From Clostridium pasteurianum (GTDB lineage Bacteria > Bacillota > Clostridia > Clostridiales > Clostridiaceae), in contig NZ_MCGV01000001.1 of NCBI RefSeq assembly GCF_001705235.1, forward strand, positions 1,054,001 to 1,118,000: a stretch of 64,000 bases of DNA, given 5' to 3'. Below are positions 55,713-64,000 of this stretch, piece by piece (position 1 is the first letter of the stretch; every line of letters starts with the position of its first letter). The translations under genes were made by a program, and so were the position numbers. Below the pieces are notes generated by a model that saw only the letters and a program-made list of their open reading frames with translations, was not told the origin of the DNA and searched no databases.

Positions 55713-57326
55713 TTATTTAGTAAGCATTTTCTTAAGTTGTATAAGATCTAATACATTAATATTTCCATCACCATTCATATCCATAACTGCAGTATTTACC
55801 TTTAAAGTTGTGTCACCTTTAAGATATCTTTTAAACAATATGAGATCCAAAACATTTACGACTCCGTCGTTATTCAAATCTCCCTTTAATGGCGTTACTG
55901 ATCCATTGTCTCTAACATCTGGATCATTTATTTTTTCAGCTGACTGACCTTGTCCATAATATTTTGATATGCCAGCTAAAGCTCCAACAAAGCCTGCATT
56001 ATAATCTATAGCTACTTCAGAATGCTGATAGTCATCTATACTCTCAGTATAAACATCGTTCTGATTAGGACCTCCAACTAATGCTCCATAAAGTATATGC
56101 TTTTCAGGCTGAGTCTTCTTTTCACCTTTAGTTTCGTCTCTTCCACTTGCAGCTCTATGATGCGGGAATTTAGGATAATTACTACCAAATCCTACTTCAT
56201 AGGACATATTAGCTGGATTACTTCCAAGTGCATAGTCAACCTGTCCTTTTGCAAGATCAAGAGCATCAGGATCATTAGTATCTTTATAATATACAGCAGC
56301 CATCATAGCTTCTGCTTCTGAATATCTTAATGTACCCCAATCTTCACGCCATTTAAGACCTCCTGGAGTAGTTTTAATTGAATTTCTCCAATCATTTATA
56401 TTTTTTTCAACAAGCTTTTTGTACATATCAGTATTATTACCTATTTCACACCTTCTAACGAGAACTCCGCCTAAAACATTGTCCCAGCAGTGTGTCCAGT
56501 TAAAATCATAATATTGATTTACATTTTTAGATTGAAGAAATGAATCTGCATCACTCATATAACTATTGTCATTAGTTGCCGAATAGAGCCATACTGCTCC
56601 CCATGCAAGATCATCCCAGTAATCTGAAGATGTATAATATGATTGAGCCTGACTAAGACCTTTATAATTCTTACCTAAATTATATAGTTCTTCTGCTGCT
56701 GTAAGGCACTTATTTGCATAATTTGCATCTATATCTTTATAGTTTATATACATAAGTGCCAAAGCTGCTGCTGTACTTCCACATACATCTGATGCTGGAG
56801 TTCCTGGAGTTGCCTTAAACATAGTCGGTCTTGATGTCGGCTGAGTTTCTGGCGGTCCCCAATAACTGTGATCTGTATCTCCGTTTCCACATTGATAATA
56901 GAAAGTATCTTTATCAGTATGACATTTTAAGAAATAATCAGTAAAATGCTTTAATATATTAAGCATATACTTATCTTGTCCCTTTTCCTTAAATGTGTCT
57001 TTAAATTCATAGTAAGCCCATCCTAAAGTAGATGCTGAATATGCCTCTGTGATACCAAACTTTACATGGTCACCTGCATCGTGAAATCCACCTGTCAAAT
57101 CAAGTCCAACATCCTTGCCATCATTTTCATGACATGCAGATCTCCATTTAAATCTATTATTTTCCTGACCAGAGCCGCACCAATTTGCCTCATAGAACAT
57201 AATTGATTTTGAAAAAGCATCTGCATAATTATGATCTTGATTGGTATCCGCCGCTGATACATTAAAAGGAACAACTTGTGCAGCCACTAAAAAGCACGCC
57301 GTTAAGCAAGCCGTAAGTTTTTTCAT
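55713..57326 (-). CDS. Cellulosomal GH9 endoglucanase with dockerin (no CBM)
   Basis: A 537-residue secreted enzyme: signal peptide, a GH9 (alpha/alpha)6 catalytic domain, then a dockerin. The catalytic Asp is in [13 protein letters not shown] and the catalytic Glu in DYQHSEVAIDYNAGF; FPHHRAASG is the conserved GH9 His/Arg block. No CBM3c follows the catalytic domain, so it resembles the short Cel9M type of C. cellulolyticum. Dockerin repeats are [19 protein letters not shown] and MDMNGDGNINVLDLIQLKK. AAGGGGGGAG precedes the ATG. Confidence 0.93.
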   Translation of the reverse strand: MKKLTACLTACFLVAAQVVPFNVSAADTNQDHNYADAFSKSIMFYEANWCGSGQENNRFKWRSACHENDGKDVGLDLTGGFHDAGDHVKFGITEAYSASTLGWAYYEFKDTFKEKGQDKYMLNILKHFTDYFLKCHTDKDTFYYQCGNGDTDHSYWGPPETQPTSRPTMFKATPGTPASDVCGSTAAALALMYINYKDIDANYANKCLTAAEELYNLGKNYKGLSQAQSYYTSSDYWDDLAWGAVWLYSATNDNSYMSDADSFLQSKNVNQYYDFNWTHCWDNVLGGVLVRRCEIGNNTDMYKKLVEKNINDWRNSIKTTPGGLKWREDWGTLRYSEAEAMMAAVYYKDTNDPDALDLAKGQVDYALGSNPANMSYEVGFGSNYPKFPHHRAASGRDETKGEKKTQPEKHILYGALVGGPNQNDVYTESIDDYQHSEVAIDYNAGFVGALAGISKYYGQGQSAEKINDPDVRDNGSVTPLKGDLNNDGVVNVLDLILFKRYLKGDTTLKVNTAVMDMNGDGNINVLDLIQLKKMLTK

Positions 57327-57389
57327 TATACTCCCCCCTTTTTATTAAACGTAAGTTTTGTCATCCCTGTATAATTTTTTATAACTATA

Positions 57390-59207
57390 TTATTTGTTTG
57401 ATATAAGTTTTTTAAGAGCAATTAAATCTAGTACATTAATAGTGCCATCCTTATTTAAGTCTGCTGCTTTTACATCTATCTTTGTACTACTATCCTTTAA
57501 ATATTTTTTCATTGTAATAAGATCTAATACATTTGTAACTTTATCTCCATTTAAATCTCCAGGAACACTATTATCTGCATTTAGAACAATATGAACCGCA
57601 GTAAGTGCTGGTATTTTATAAGTGAATTTATTACCACTTATTGAAGATATAGCATCTTTCTGAGTAACCTGTGAACTATTGCTGTCAAAACCCCATACCT
57701 TACCAGAAGTAAATGTTTTATCACTATTAACATTAAAGTTAAAATTCATAGGAGTATTATAATTTTTGTTCATAACAATTATGTCCATTTTACTTCCATC
57801 ATTACTAGTTGTAGCCGCATAAGTTGAACTATTATCAACATCTGAAGTATCACATTTTACGTTTGTATCTCCATATTTTGAGCCTGCACCATCATAATTG
57901 TTATATAAGTTAAATGCAGCTTGTACATATGAATTATCTTTTTCACAATCCCAGAAATTTGCCATATATACGCCCTGTTTTCCAAATGTACCCAATACAT
58001 CAGCCTCTGCTATTCCACCTGATATATGATTTTCACCGCCATAGTTATACTCTGTAAATGCAAGTTTTGTACCAGGATTATATTTATCAATTGATGCTTT
58101 AACCTTAGGAATTAATGGGAGCCCCGACTTACCCCATTGGCCTATCCAGCTATCCTCAGTGTAATTTGGATCCCATAAAGTTCTTGGTGCCTGCATTCTA
58201 GCTTTATTACAATCTATATTAGTAATATCAACATTACCAGTATCTATTCTACTTCCGCCGCCTTTAGCTTCTGGATACCAATGAAGATCAAGTACATCAA
58301 TAAGTCTCTTACCTGCTGCATCTGAATTTTTCTTCATTTGGTCTAGATAGTAATCTATGAACCATTGATAATTACCACTGCTCTGAATACTTTTCCAATC
58401 AGCTGCATCATTAAGTGAATTATATGCACTAAAACCAAATAATGCAGGTCCAAAAGTTTCTGCTGTTGGATCTACTTTTTTTACAGCTTTTGAAAGTTCA
58501 GTGTTTTTATCTACAACTTCTTTGCAGGTAGTCTTATCAGGATGAACAAGTGGATGAGTGTTTGGCCAAAGTGTTGGCTCATTATCCATTTCATAACCCT
58601 TTATTCCCTTTGAAGTTGATGCTTTTCCATACTTATTTGTAAGGTAATTTACAAATTCATCCATATAAACAGTGTCATCAGTTGTATCCGGTGTAAGTGA
58701 TAATGCTGTAGGTTTATTAAATTCAACCTTTTTCCATCTTGATGATGGCGCAGCACCAGGAGTATTAGTTGAATCCTTATCAGCTGCAACATAGCCAGCT
58801 GCCTGAAGATCTACAAGTGAATAAGGTACTCCCATTGCAAGAGATTTGTCATGGAAAGTTGTATAAACTGAAGCCGGCTGATCATATTCATCCTTTGGAA
58901 CATCATAATTAGTTAACCAGTAATCATCGCTTTCATTTTTCCAATCTGCTCCTGCATTAGATGAATTATTCTCCCAGTTATATGCTGTTGCTCTATTTCC
59001 TCCAATTCTTCTTGCCTGTACTTTTGCATTAGATAAATCCTGGTTAGTGCCATATACATATGGACTTATAGCTGACTTTTCTGCACTAGTGTCAATACTT
59101 ACATTTATATCATTAGTCGTATCTGCTAAAGCACTTATACCACTTGTTGATACTGTGCTGCATGCGAACATCAGCATAACAGCTAAAGCAATCTTTCTAT
59201 TTCTCAA
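57390..59207 (-). CDS. Cellulosomal GH44 endoglucanase with dockerin
   Basis: A 605-residue secreted enzyme with a signal peptide ending near ALADTT. The GH44 domain starts NVSIDTSAEKSAISPYVYGT and has RRIGGNRATAYNWENN. The acid/base Glu is in GYEMDNEPTLW and the nucleophile Glu in LAFTEYNYGGENHISGG. A short beta-sandwich follows, then dockerin repeats GDLNGDKVTNVLDLITMKK and ADLNKDGTINVLDLIALKK. It cleaves glucan and xyloglucan backbones. The start is a rare TTG at 59207 preceded by AAGGAGAGGA; no ATG lies close by. Confidence 0.92.
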   Translation of the reverse strand: MRNRKIALAVMLMFACSTVSTSGISALADTTNDINVSIDTSAEKSAISPYVYGTNQDLSNAKVQARRIGGNRATAYNWENNSSNAGADWKNESDDYWLTNYDVPKDEYDQPASVYTTFHDKSLAMGVPYSLVDLQAAGYVAADKDSTNTPGAAPSSRWKKVEFNKPTALSLTPDTTDDTVYMDEFVNYLTNKYGKASTSKGIKGYEMDNEPTLWPNTHPLVHPDKTTCKEVVDKNTELSKAVKKVDPTAETFGPALFGFSAYNSLNDAADWKSIQSSGNYQWFIDYYLDQMKKNSDAAGKRLIDVLDLHWYPEAKGGGSRIDTGNVDITNIDCNKARMQAPRTLWDPNYTEDSWIGQWGKSGLPLIPKVKASIDKYNPGTKLAFTEYNYGGENHISGGIAEADVLGTFGKQGVYMANFWDCEKDNSYVQAAFNLYNNYDGAGSKYGDTNVKCDTSDVDNSSTYAATTSNDGSKMDIIVMNKNYNTPMNFNFNVNSDKTFTSGKVWGFDSNSSQVTQKDAISSISGNKFTYKIPALTAVHIVLNADNSVPGDLNGDKVTNVLDLITMKKYLKDSSTKIDVKAADLNKDGTINVLDLIALKKLISNK

Positions 59208-59234
59208 AATAAATCCTCTCCTTTTACTTATTAT

Positions 59235-59888
59235 TTATTTCACATTAATACTTCCATTTTGAAAGTTAACGTTAACTTTTTTTAAATCCTTATTATAAAG
59301 GCTTTTATCTCCACTAAATGTTATTTCAGTTTTACCTTTTTTACTTCCGTCTTTTATCTTAAAATTAACTGTGGCAAATGCGCCATCCTTGTTTATTAAT
59401 TGTTCACCCTTGCTTCCATCTGCGTATAAAAATGCTATTTTTCCATTTCCATTGTCAGTTTTGTATTCAAAATTATCTTTACTATCGTTAAGAATGTTTC
59501 CTGCTGAAACACTGGCAACCTCTAAAATATTTTTGTCATATGTCAAATTGAATTGACAACCGGATATTACATTCTTATTAAGATTATCAATATTAATATT
59601 TACACTTACATTTTCATTTGGCTTTCCAGATGCATTACTTATTTTAAAGTTCATGCCGCCTACTTCATTGTTAGACACTTTTGTTTCAGCATTCTGGTTT
59701 TTATTTTCTTCTTTTGCTGCTGCAGTGTTAGAATTTTTTATTGGAGCTTTCTTTACTGTATTTTGTTTTCCAATTCCTACAGTATTAGGCTTTTTCGTTC
59801 CAGCGTTATGCTTTGTACGTCCTATACCAATTCCAACAACTATAACTAAACATACAACTATAACTAAAGCTACTACATTTCTTTTCAT
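59235..59888 (-). CDS. orfX: Membrane-anchored single-cohesin protein (OrfX type)
   Basis: A 217-residue protein with an N-terminal membrane segment (residues about 3-25, RNVVALVIVVCLVIVVGIGI) without a clear cleavage site, a Lys/Asn-rich linker, and one type I cohesin from about residue 75 (FKISNASGKPNENVSVNINI, QFNLTYDKNILEVASVSAGN, IAFLYADGS). It should hold a dockerin enzyme at the membrane surface, as OrfXp does in mesophilic clostridia, perhaps as a staging post before loading on the main scaffold. It lies 15 bases after the GH9-CBM3 gene. Confidence 0.92.
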   Translation of the reverse strand: MKRNVVALVIVVCLVIVVGIGIGRTKHNAGTKKPNTVGIGKQNTVKKAPIKNSNTAAAKEENKNQNAETKVSNNEVGGMNFKISNASGKPNENVSVNINIDNLNKNVISGCQFNLTYDKNILEVASVSAGNILNDSKDNFEYKTDNGNGKIAFLYADGSKGEQLINKDGAFATVNFKIKDGSKKGKTEITFSGDKSLYNKDLKKVNVNFQNGSINVK

Positions 59889-59903
59889 TAATATCTTCCT
59901 CTC

Positions 59904-62033
59904 TTACATTTTTTTCTTTAATAATATAAAATCCAGTACATTAATTTGTCCATCGCCATTTAAATCCGCATTTTTCAAATCTATTTTAAATGTGTTATCT
60001 TTAAGATATTTTTTCATTGCTAAAATATCCAGTACATTAACAACTCCATCGTCATTTACGTCACCAAGTAAAGTAATATTTTTATTAGGTTCATCTCCAT
60101 AAACTTTTACTCCATCATCATATACTGGTATATTTTTCATTACCGCAAGGTCGCCTCCTGGAGTAGTTGGCATTCCAGTGAAAGAAAAATCATTTGAATT
60201 ATCCCAGTTAGCATTATCTGGTGCTGACATCCTAAACTGAACTTCCTTTTTATAAGCAGATTGTCCACCAGGATATATCTTGGTCCCTGTAAAATCTACA
60301 TTCACATAATATATATTGTTTTTCTCATCCCAAGGCATAAGCTGTGATACCTTTGCTCCCTCATTGTAATTAGTACTTACTGTTACATCCTTAGCACTGT
60401 ATCCCTGCTTTACAAGCTCACTTATATCAACAAAATATTTAAATGACAATTTATCAGTAACCCTTGCTGGCCATCCTGTTTGGTTAAATATTTTTGCTTT
60501 TATTTCTTCAAAATTTTTATCATTAGTAGCATTTACACATGCTTCAACATGAAATTCATCATTAGTAGGTTTCTCAATAGCATTAAAGTTTGCTATTGGA
60601 TCTCCGCCGTACTTTCCATACATACTTGAAAGTATTGCTACTAGTCCAGCATTATAATCACAGGCTGGTTCATTTTGATTAAAATTCTCAACATCATCTT
60701 TGTAGCCATCAGATGCATCTGGTCCTCCAACCATTGCGCCATAAAGTGTATGTCTGTTATATCCAGGTACAATTTTTTGATCAAACCAAGAAGATTGAGA
60801 TGTTCTATGATGTGGATGCTGTGGTGGATTTACTCCATATCCAACTATAAAACTTCTTCCGCTGCTTCCTAGTGCATAATCGACCTGACTCTTGGCAAAA
60901 TTCTCATAAATTTTTGCTTTGTCGGCATCGCAGCCCGACCACTTTGAATAAACATCTGCTAAAAACGCAGTAGCCATAGAATATCTTAAAGAACCCCATG
61001 AGCTTAACCAAGCTAGCCCTTTAGGCGTATAAGTTACTTTATTTCCATCATATCCGACAGTCCAGAAATCAAGATTTCTTTGAACAGAATCTTTATATAT
61101 TTGTTTATTGGTAAGCATAGCTAAAAGCATCTGTGCACCATAGTGGACGTCATCCCAGCACATGCCCCATTTGTAACTTATTATATCGGTCTGCTGCTCT
61201 GTGCCCCAATTAGGTACATATGATTCTGCTTTGTCAAGATAAGTTTTATCGCCTGTAGCTAGATAAAGCCAGCATGCTGCCCATGATAAATCATCATAAA
61301 ATGAACTTGAGCTGTAATATCCACTTGCAGCCGTATATCCTTTATCACTTCTGGTTTTATCTGCAAAATTAAATAAATTCTCTGCATGACTTATACATTT
61401 CTTTGCATAATCAGGATCACTATCTTTTAAATCTGCTGCAAGTGCTGCAAGTCCAGCTGCTGCTTCTGCTGAAACCGATGATCCTGGATTATCATCATCA
61501 AGTTTAAAAGATGGTCTATCCATCTGCATTACTTCTGCGGGACCCCACCACTTGTGATCAAGTCCTGAATCTCCTACTTGATAGTAAAATACATCTGGTG
61601 ATGGATTACATTTCATTAAATAATCGCTGCACCATTTCATAGCATTCACCAAGTATTCAAGTTGTCCACTCTTTACATATGAATCTTTATTTTGATATAA
61701 CGACCATGCAAGCATTGAAAGAGAATATGACGCCGGAAGGTTAAATTTAACATGATCTCCAGCATCATACCATCCACCTGTAAGATCTAACCCTGCATCC
61801 TTACCATCATCCATTCCTGAATCGCCTCTCCAATTATCTCTTTTGGTTGTAGGCAATTTACCTGAACGCTGGAATTCATAAAACATTATTGATTTTTGAA
61901 GTGCTTCTCCATAATTAAAATTACTGTCTTTCGTATCAGCTAAAGCTCTATTTGAACCAAAGCTGCCTACAGATAGCATCATTACAGACATTGTTAGAAT
62001 TGATATAATTTTTTTTAATTTCTTTGATCTCAT
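59904..62033 (-). CDS. Cellulosomal GH9 endoglucanase with CBM3c and dockerin
   Basis: A 709-residue secreted enzyme with modules in order: signal peptide, GH9 (about 35-480), CBM3c (about 495-640), dockerin. The catalytic Asp is in [13 protein letters not shown] and the catalytic Glu in [16 protein letters not shown]. The CBM3c begins near [20 protein letters not shown] and normally feeds a glucan chain to the active site (Cel9G type). Dockerin repeats are [19 protein letters not shown] and [20 protein letters not shown] start at ATG 62033 after GGTGGTGAGAG rather than the GTG at 62048. Confidence 0.93.
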   Translation of the reverse strand: MRSKKLKKIISILTMSVMMLSVGSFGSNRALADTKDSNFNYGEALQKSIMFYEFQRSGKLPTTKRDNWRGDSGMDDGKDAGLDLTGGWYDAGDHVKFNLPASYSLSMLAWSLYQNKDSYVKSGQLEYLVNAMKWCSDYLMKCNPSPDVFYYQVGDSGLDHKWWGPAEVMQMDRPSFKLDDDNPGSSVSAEAAAGLAALAADLKDSDPDYAKKCISHAENLFNFADKTRSDKGYTAASGYYSSSSFYDDLSWAACWLYLATGDKTYLDKAESYVPNWGTEQQTDIISYKWGMCWDDVHYGAQMLLAMLTNKQIYKDSVQRNLDFWTVGYDGNKVTYTPKGLAWLSSWGSLRYSMATAFLADVYSKWSGCDADKAKIYENFAKSQVDYALGSSGRSFIVGYGVNPPQHPHHRTSQSSWFDQKIVPGYNRHTLYGAMVGGPDASDGYKDDVENFNQNEPACDYNAGLVAILSSMYGKYGGDPIANFNAIEKPTNDEFHVEACVNATNDKNFEEIKAKIFNQTGWPARVTDKLSFKYFVDISELVKQGYSAKDVTVSTNYNEGAKVSQLMPWDEKNNIYYVNVDFTGTKIYPGGQSAYKKEVQFRMSAPDNANWDNSNDFSFTGMPTTPGGDLAVMKNIPVYDDGVKVYGDEPNKNITLLGDVNDDGVVNVLDILAMKKYLKDNTFKIDLKNADLNGDGQINVLDFILLKKKM

Positions 62034-62158
62034 TACTCTCACCACCAATTTTTTTAATTATGGCTACCATAAAATTATTTTTTATACACAAAGATATACC
62101 ACTTCGCAACATATTTTTTAATAAATGCTAAGCTTTGAAGTGGTACATCATATAATAT

Positions 62159-63634
62159 CTATTTCAACATTTTTTTCAAAAGGATCAGATCAAGAACATT
62201 TACTTGTCCATCACCATTTAAATCATACTTTTTATCATATACACTTGATCCATTTTGTAAGTACTTTTTCATTAGTATACAATCCAATACATTAACAACA
62301 CCATCACCATTAAGATCACCCGTAATAATGTCGTCTTTCGGCTGTACATGAGTACCATTTTTCCCAAGGTTCACTTCATGATCTAGCCCCATATATTTTC
62401 CTGTCTTTTCATCTTTCCAAAGTGTTGGCTGTACTAGTGCTAATTTTTTGGTATCTACAGTCTTAAAATCATATCCAAGAATTCCACCTGTATCACCAGA
62501 ATTTGCATTTACACACCAAAAAGTATGATTCATATTATTATCTGCAATAAATTTAGCAAGGTAGCTCATCCATTGTTCGTTTTTTCCACCGTCCATATTT
62601 CCACCCCATTCTCCAATGAGAAGTGGTGCTATATTTTGTTCCTGTATATAAAACCAACTTGGACGCCAAACATCATTTGTAAGACTATCCTCGGTGAAAT
62701 CTTTATCAAACCATGACTGATCTGATACACCAGGCCCGTATTCATGTGGTGAATATACTACTTGCTTACTTGCAGTGCCTAAATCTACAGGATGATCTTT
62801 AACTCCTCTAAGATTTCCTCCCCACCAGCCGCCGTAGTAATCATCAGCGCTTGAACTTCCAGAGTATGAACCACTCTTAGGATATGTCTCAACTCCTTCA
62901 ACAACTATAAGAAGCTTTGGATTTATTGCAAGAATTTTCTTGCCTACTCTTTCCGCTTCATACTTCCAGTTGTCTGGATCTGTGGAGTCATTCCACTTTG
63001 CAGATTCTTCTTTTCTATATGCTTTTCCGTGAGGTTCATTAAATATATCTGCTGCTATAACTGTATCATCGTTTTTATAACGATCTGCAAGATATTGCCA
63101 GCATTTTTCGTAATCATCTGTAGTATACTTGCTCGTATACCATAGATTTGTTTGACCAGCACTTTCTATTCTGTGCATATCAAGCATAATTTTAATTCCA
63201 TCTTTTTTACACTGAGCTATTGCTGCGTCAAGTACTTGAAGACTAGTAAATCCTTTCATTTCAGGGCTTATATAGTCATTAAGTGAATCAGCTTTAGGAT
63301 AGATTCCCTGTCTCCACTGATTTACAAGTTCAACAGATAGTGGCACCCTAAGGGTGTTAAATCCACTATCTGCTACTATACCCAAAATGTTATCAAGCCT
63401 ATTCGCCCACAAACCGTGAAAGGAATAGTTAGGTGTTTCAAGTCCAAACCACGCAATACCAGTCATTCTTACTTGATTGCCATAGTCATCATAAAGTTTA
63501 CTGCCATCTGTGTGTAAGTAATCATTAGATGGCTTTACTGTAACATCATCTGCATAAACCAGGCTGCCAAAGGTACTGCTAATTGTCATCAGAGATGCTA
63601 GCAAAATGCTGAGACAAGCTCTCCTCTTTTTCAA
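62159..63634 (-). CDS. Cellulosomal GH5 endoglucanase with dockerin
   Basis: A 491-residue secreted enzyme: signal peptide, GH5 barrel, dockerin. IAWFGLETPNYSFHGLW and NTLRVPLS open the barrel. The acid/base Glu is in ADIFNEPHGKA and the nucleophile Glu in LLIGEWGGNMDGG; HTFWCVNANSGDTGG is the late Trp block. Dockerin repeats are [19 protein letters not shown] and YDLNGDGQVNVLDLILLKK. The start is TTG at 63634 with GAGAGGTG upstream. It follows the GH48 gene. Confidence 0.93.
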   Translation of the reverse strand: MKKRRACLSILLASLMTISSTFGSLVYADDVTVKPSNDYLHTDGSKLYDDYGNQVRMTGIAWFGLETPNYSFHGLWANRLDNILGIVADSGFNTLRVPLSVELVNQWRQGIYPKADSLNDYISPEMKGFTSLQVLDAAIAQCKKDGIKIMLDMHRIESAGQTNLWYTSKYTTDDYEKCWQYLADRYKNDDTVIAADIFNEPHGKAYRKEESAKWNDSTDPDNWKYEAERVGKKILAINPKLLIVVEGVETYPKSGSYSGSSSADDYYGGWWGGNLRGVKDHPVDLGTASKQVVYSPHEYGPGVSDQSWFDKDFTEDSLTNDVWRPSWFYIQEQNIAPLLIGEWGGNMDGGKNEQWMSYLAKFIADNNMNHTFWCVNANSGDTGGILGYDFKTVDTKKLALVQPTLWKDEKTGKYMGLDHEVNLGKNGTHVQPKDDIITGDLNGDGVVNVLDCILMKKYLQNGSSVYDKKYDLNGDGQVNVLDLILLKKMLK

Positions 63635-63658
63635 ATTAAAACACCTCTCAATAAGATT

Positions 63659-64000
63659 CTATTTCAACATTTTTTTGAGTAAAATCAAATCCATTACATT
63701 AACTGTTCCATCCTTATTTATATCTGCATTAGTTTTATTTATTTTAACAGAGTCATCTTTTAAATATTTCTTAAGTGTTATTACATCAAGTACATTAACC
63801 TGCTTATCACCATTTACATCTCCGTAAACAGGAGCAACTGGGAATAAACTTCCATAAGTTGCATTAGCTATCGCATATTCACTTTGAGCCCAGAAACGAT
63901 GGTAATTAAATATACTCTTGTTTCCAGCTTCAACATCAGCCTTAACTCTAGCATAATCAGGGTCTTGTTTATACTTTGAACGTATATCTATAAATTTGTC
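63659..64000 (-). CDS. Cellulosomal GH48 cellulase, C-terminal end (runs off right edge)
   Basis: The last 114 codons are visible. They include the end of a GH48 catalytic domain ([20 protein letters not shown]) and a dockerin with repeats [19 protein letters not shown] and [21 protein letters not shown]48 is the processive exocellulase that is usually the second gene, after the scaffoldin, in mesophilic cellulosome operons. The scaffoldin gene should lie just beyond 64000. Confidence 0.88.
   Translation of the reverse strand, partial: DKFIDIRSKYKQDPDYARVKADVEAGNKSIFNYHRFWAQSEYAIANATYGSLFPVAPVYGDVNGDKQVNVLDVITLKKYLKDDSVKINKTNADINKDGTVNVMDLILLKKMLK

Overview
The window is low-GC, AT-rich chromosomal DNA from a solventogenic Clostridium close to C. 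acetobutylicum (C. felsineum, C. roseum or C. aurantibutyricum type). The evidence is a cellulosome operon in the C. acetobutylicum-like order, a phosphoketolase-based arabinose locus with two araA copies, and a histidine operon followed by transketolase. The species call is inference from gene content; no search was run.

Layout. 1-1784: start of a nonribosomal peptide synthetase that runs off the left edge. 2085-2755: decayed ISL3 and IS256 transposase remnants. 2837-15047: L-arabinose locus (galM, araA, araE, ribulokinase, phosphoketolase, second araA, araD; divergent araR) with AraR-type operators and cre-like sites. 15242-18038: frameshifted ssb remnant and an orphan AAA+ ATPase with winged helix. 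18361-20503: palindromic repeat and tkt. 20574-27205: complete nine-gene his operon (hisZGDBHAFIE). 27450-29933: MarR regulator and chemoreceptor. 30120-36071: sulfur amino-acid block, with metI-metC behind an S-box, ubiG-mccB-mccA behind a cysteine T-box, and a 56-residue YezD-like gene. 36286-41484: nitrogenase-like operon (NifB, NifD, NifK and NifH homologues), best read as a methylthio-alkane reductase. 41711-45009: M20 amidohydrolase, small ORF, methyltransferase, MIF-like tautomerase, PC4-like YdbC and repeats. 45359-49830: polar amino-acid ABC importer and a convergent PLP enzyme. 50078-51702: exported acetolactate decarboxylase and a preQ1-riboswitch-controlled QueT. 51776-64000: cellulosome operon on the minus strand (GH48 partial, GH5, GH9-CBM3, cohesin protein, GH44, GH9, GH5, GH74), every enzyme ending in a dockerin.

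How it works together. The cellulosome releases sugars from plant cell walls. The ara locus imports arabinose and converts it to xylulose-5-phosphate, which phosphoketolase splits to acetyl-phosphate and glyceraldehyde-3-phosphate. The sulfur block interconverts methionine and cysteine under tRNA-Cys and SAM control. The adjoining nitrogenase-like operon could supply methanethiol from organic thioethers; that link is inference.

The most notable items are the nitrogenase-like operon with its attenuator-type leader, the sense-oriented S-box next to a T-box-controlled mcc operon, two families of long palindromic repeats (one of which supplies the last codons of tkt), the nearly identical araA pair, and the orphan ATPase.
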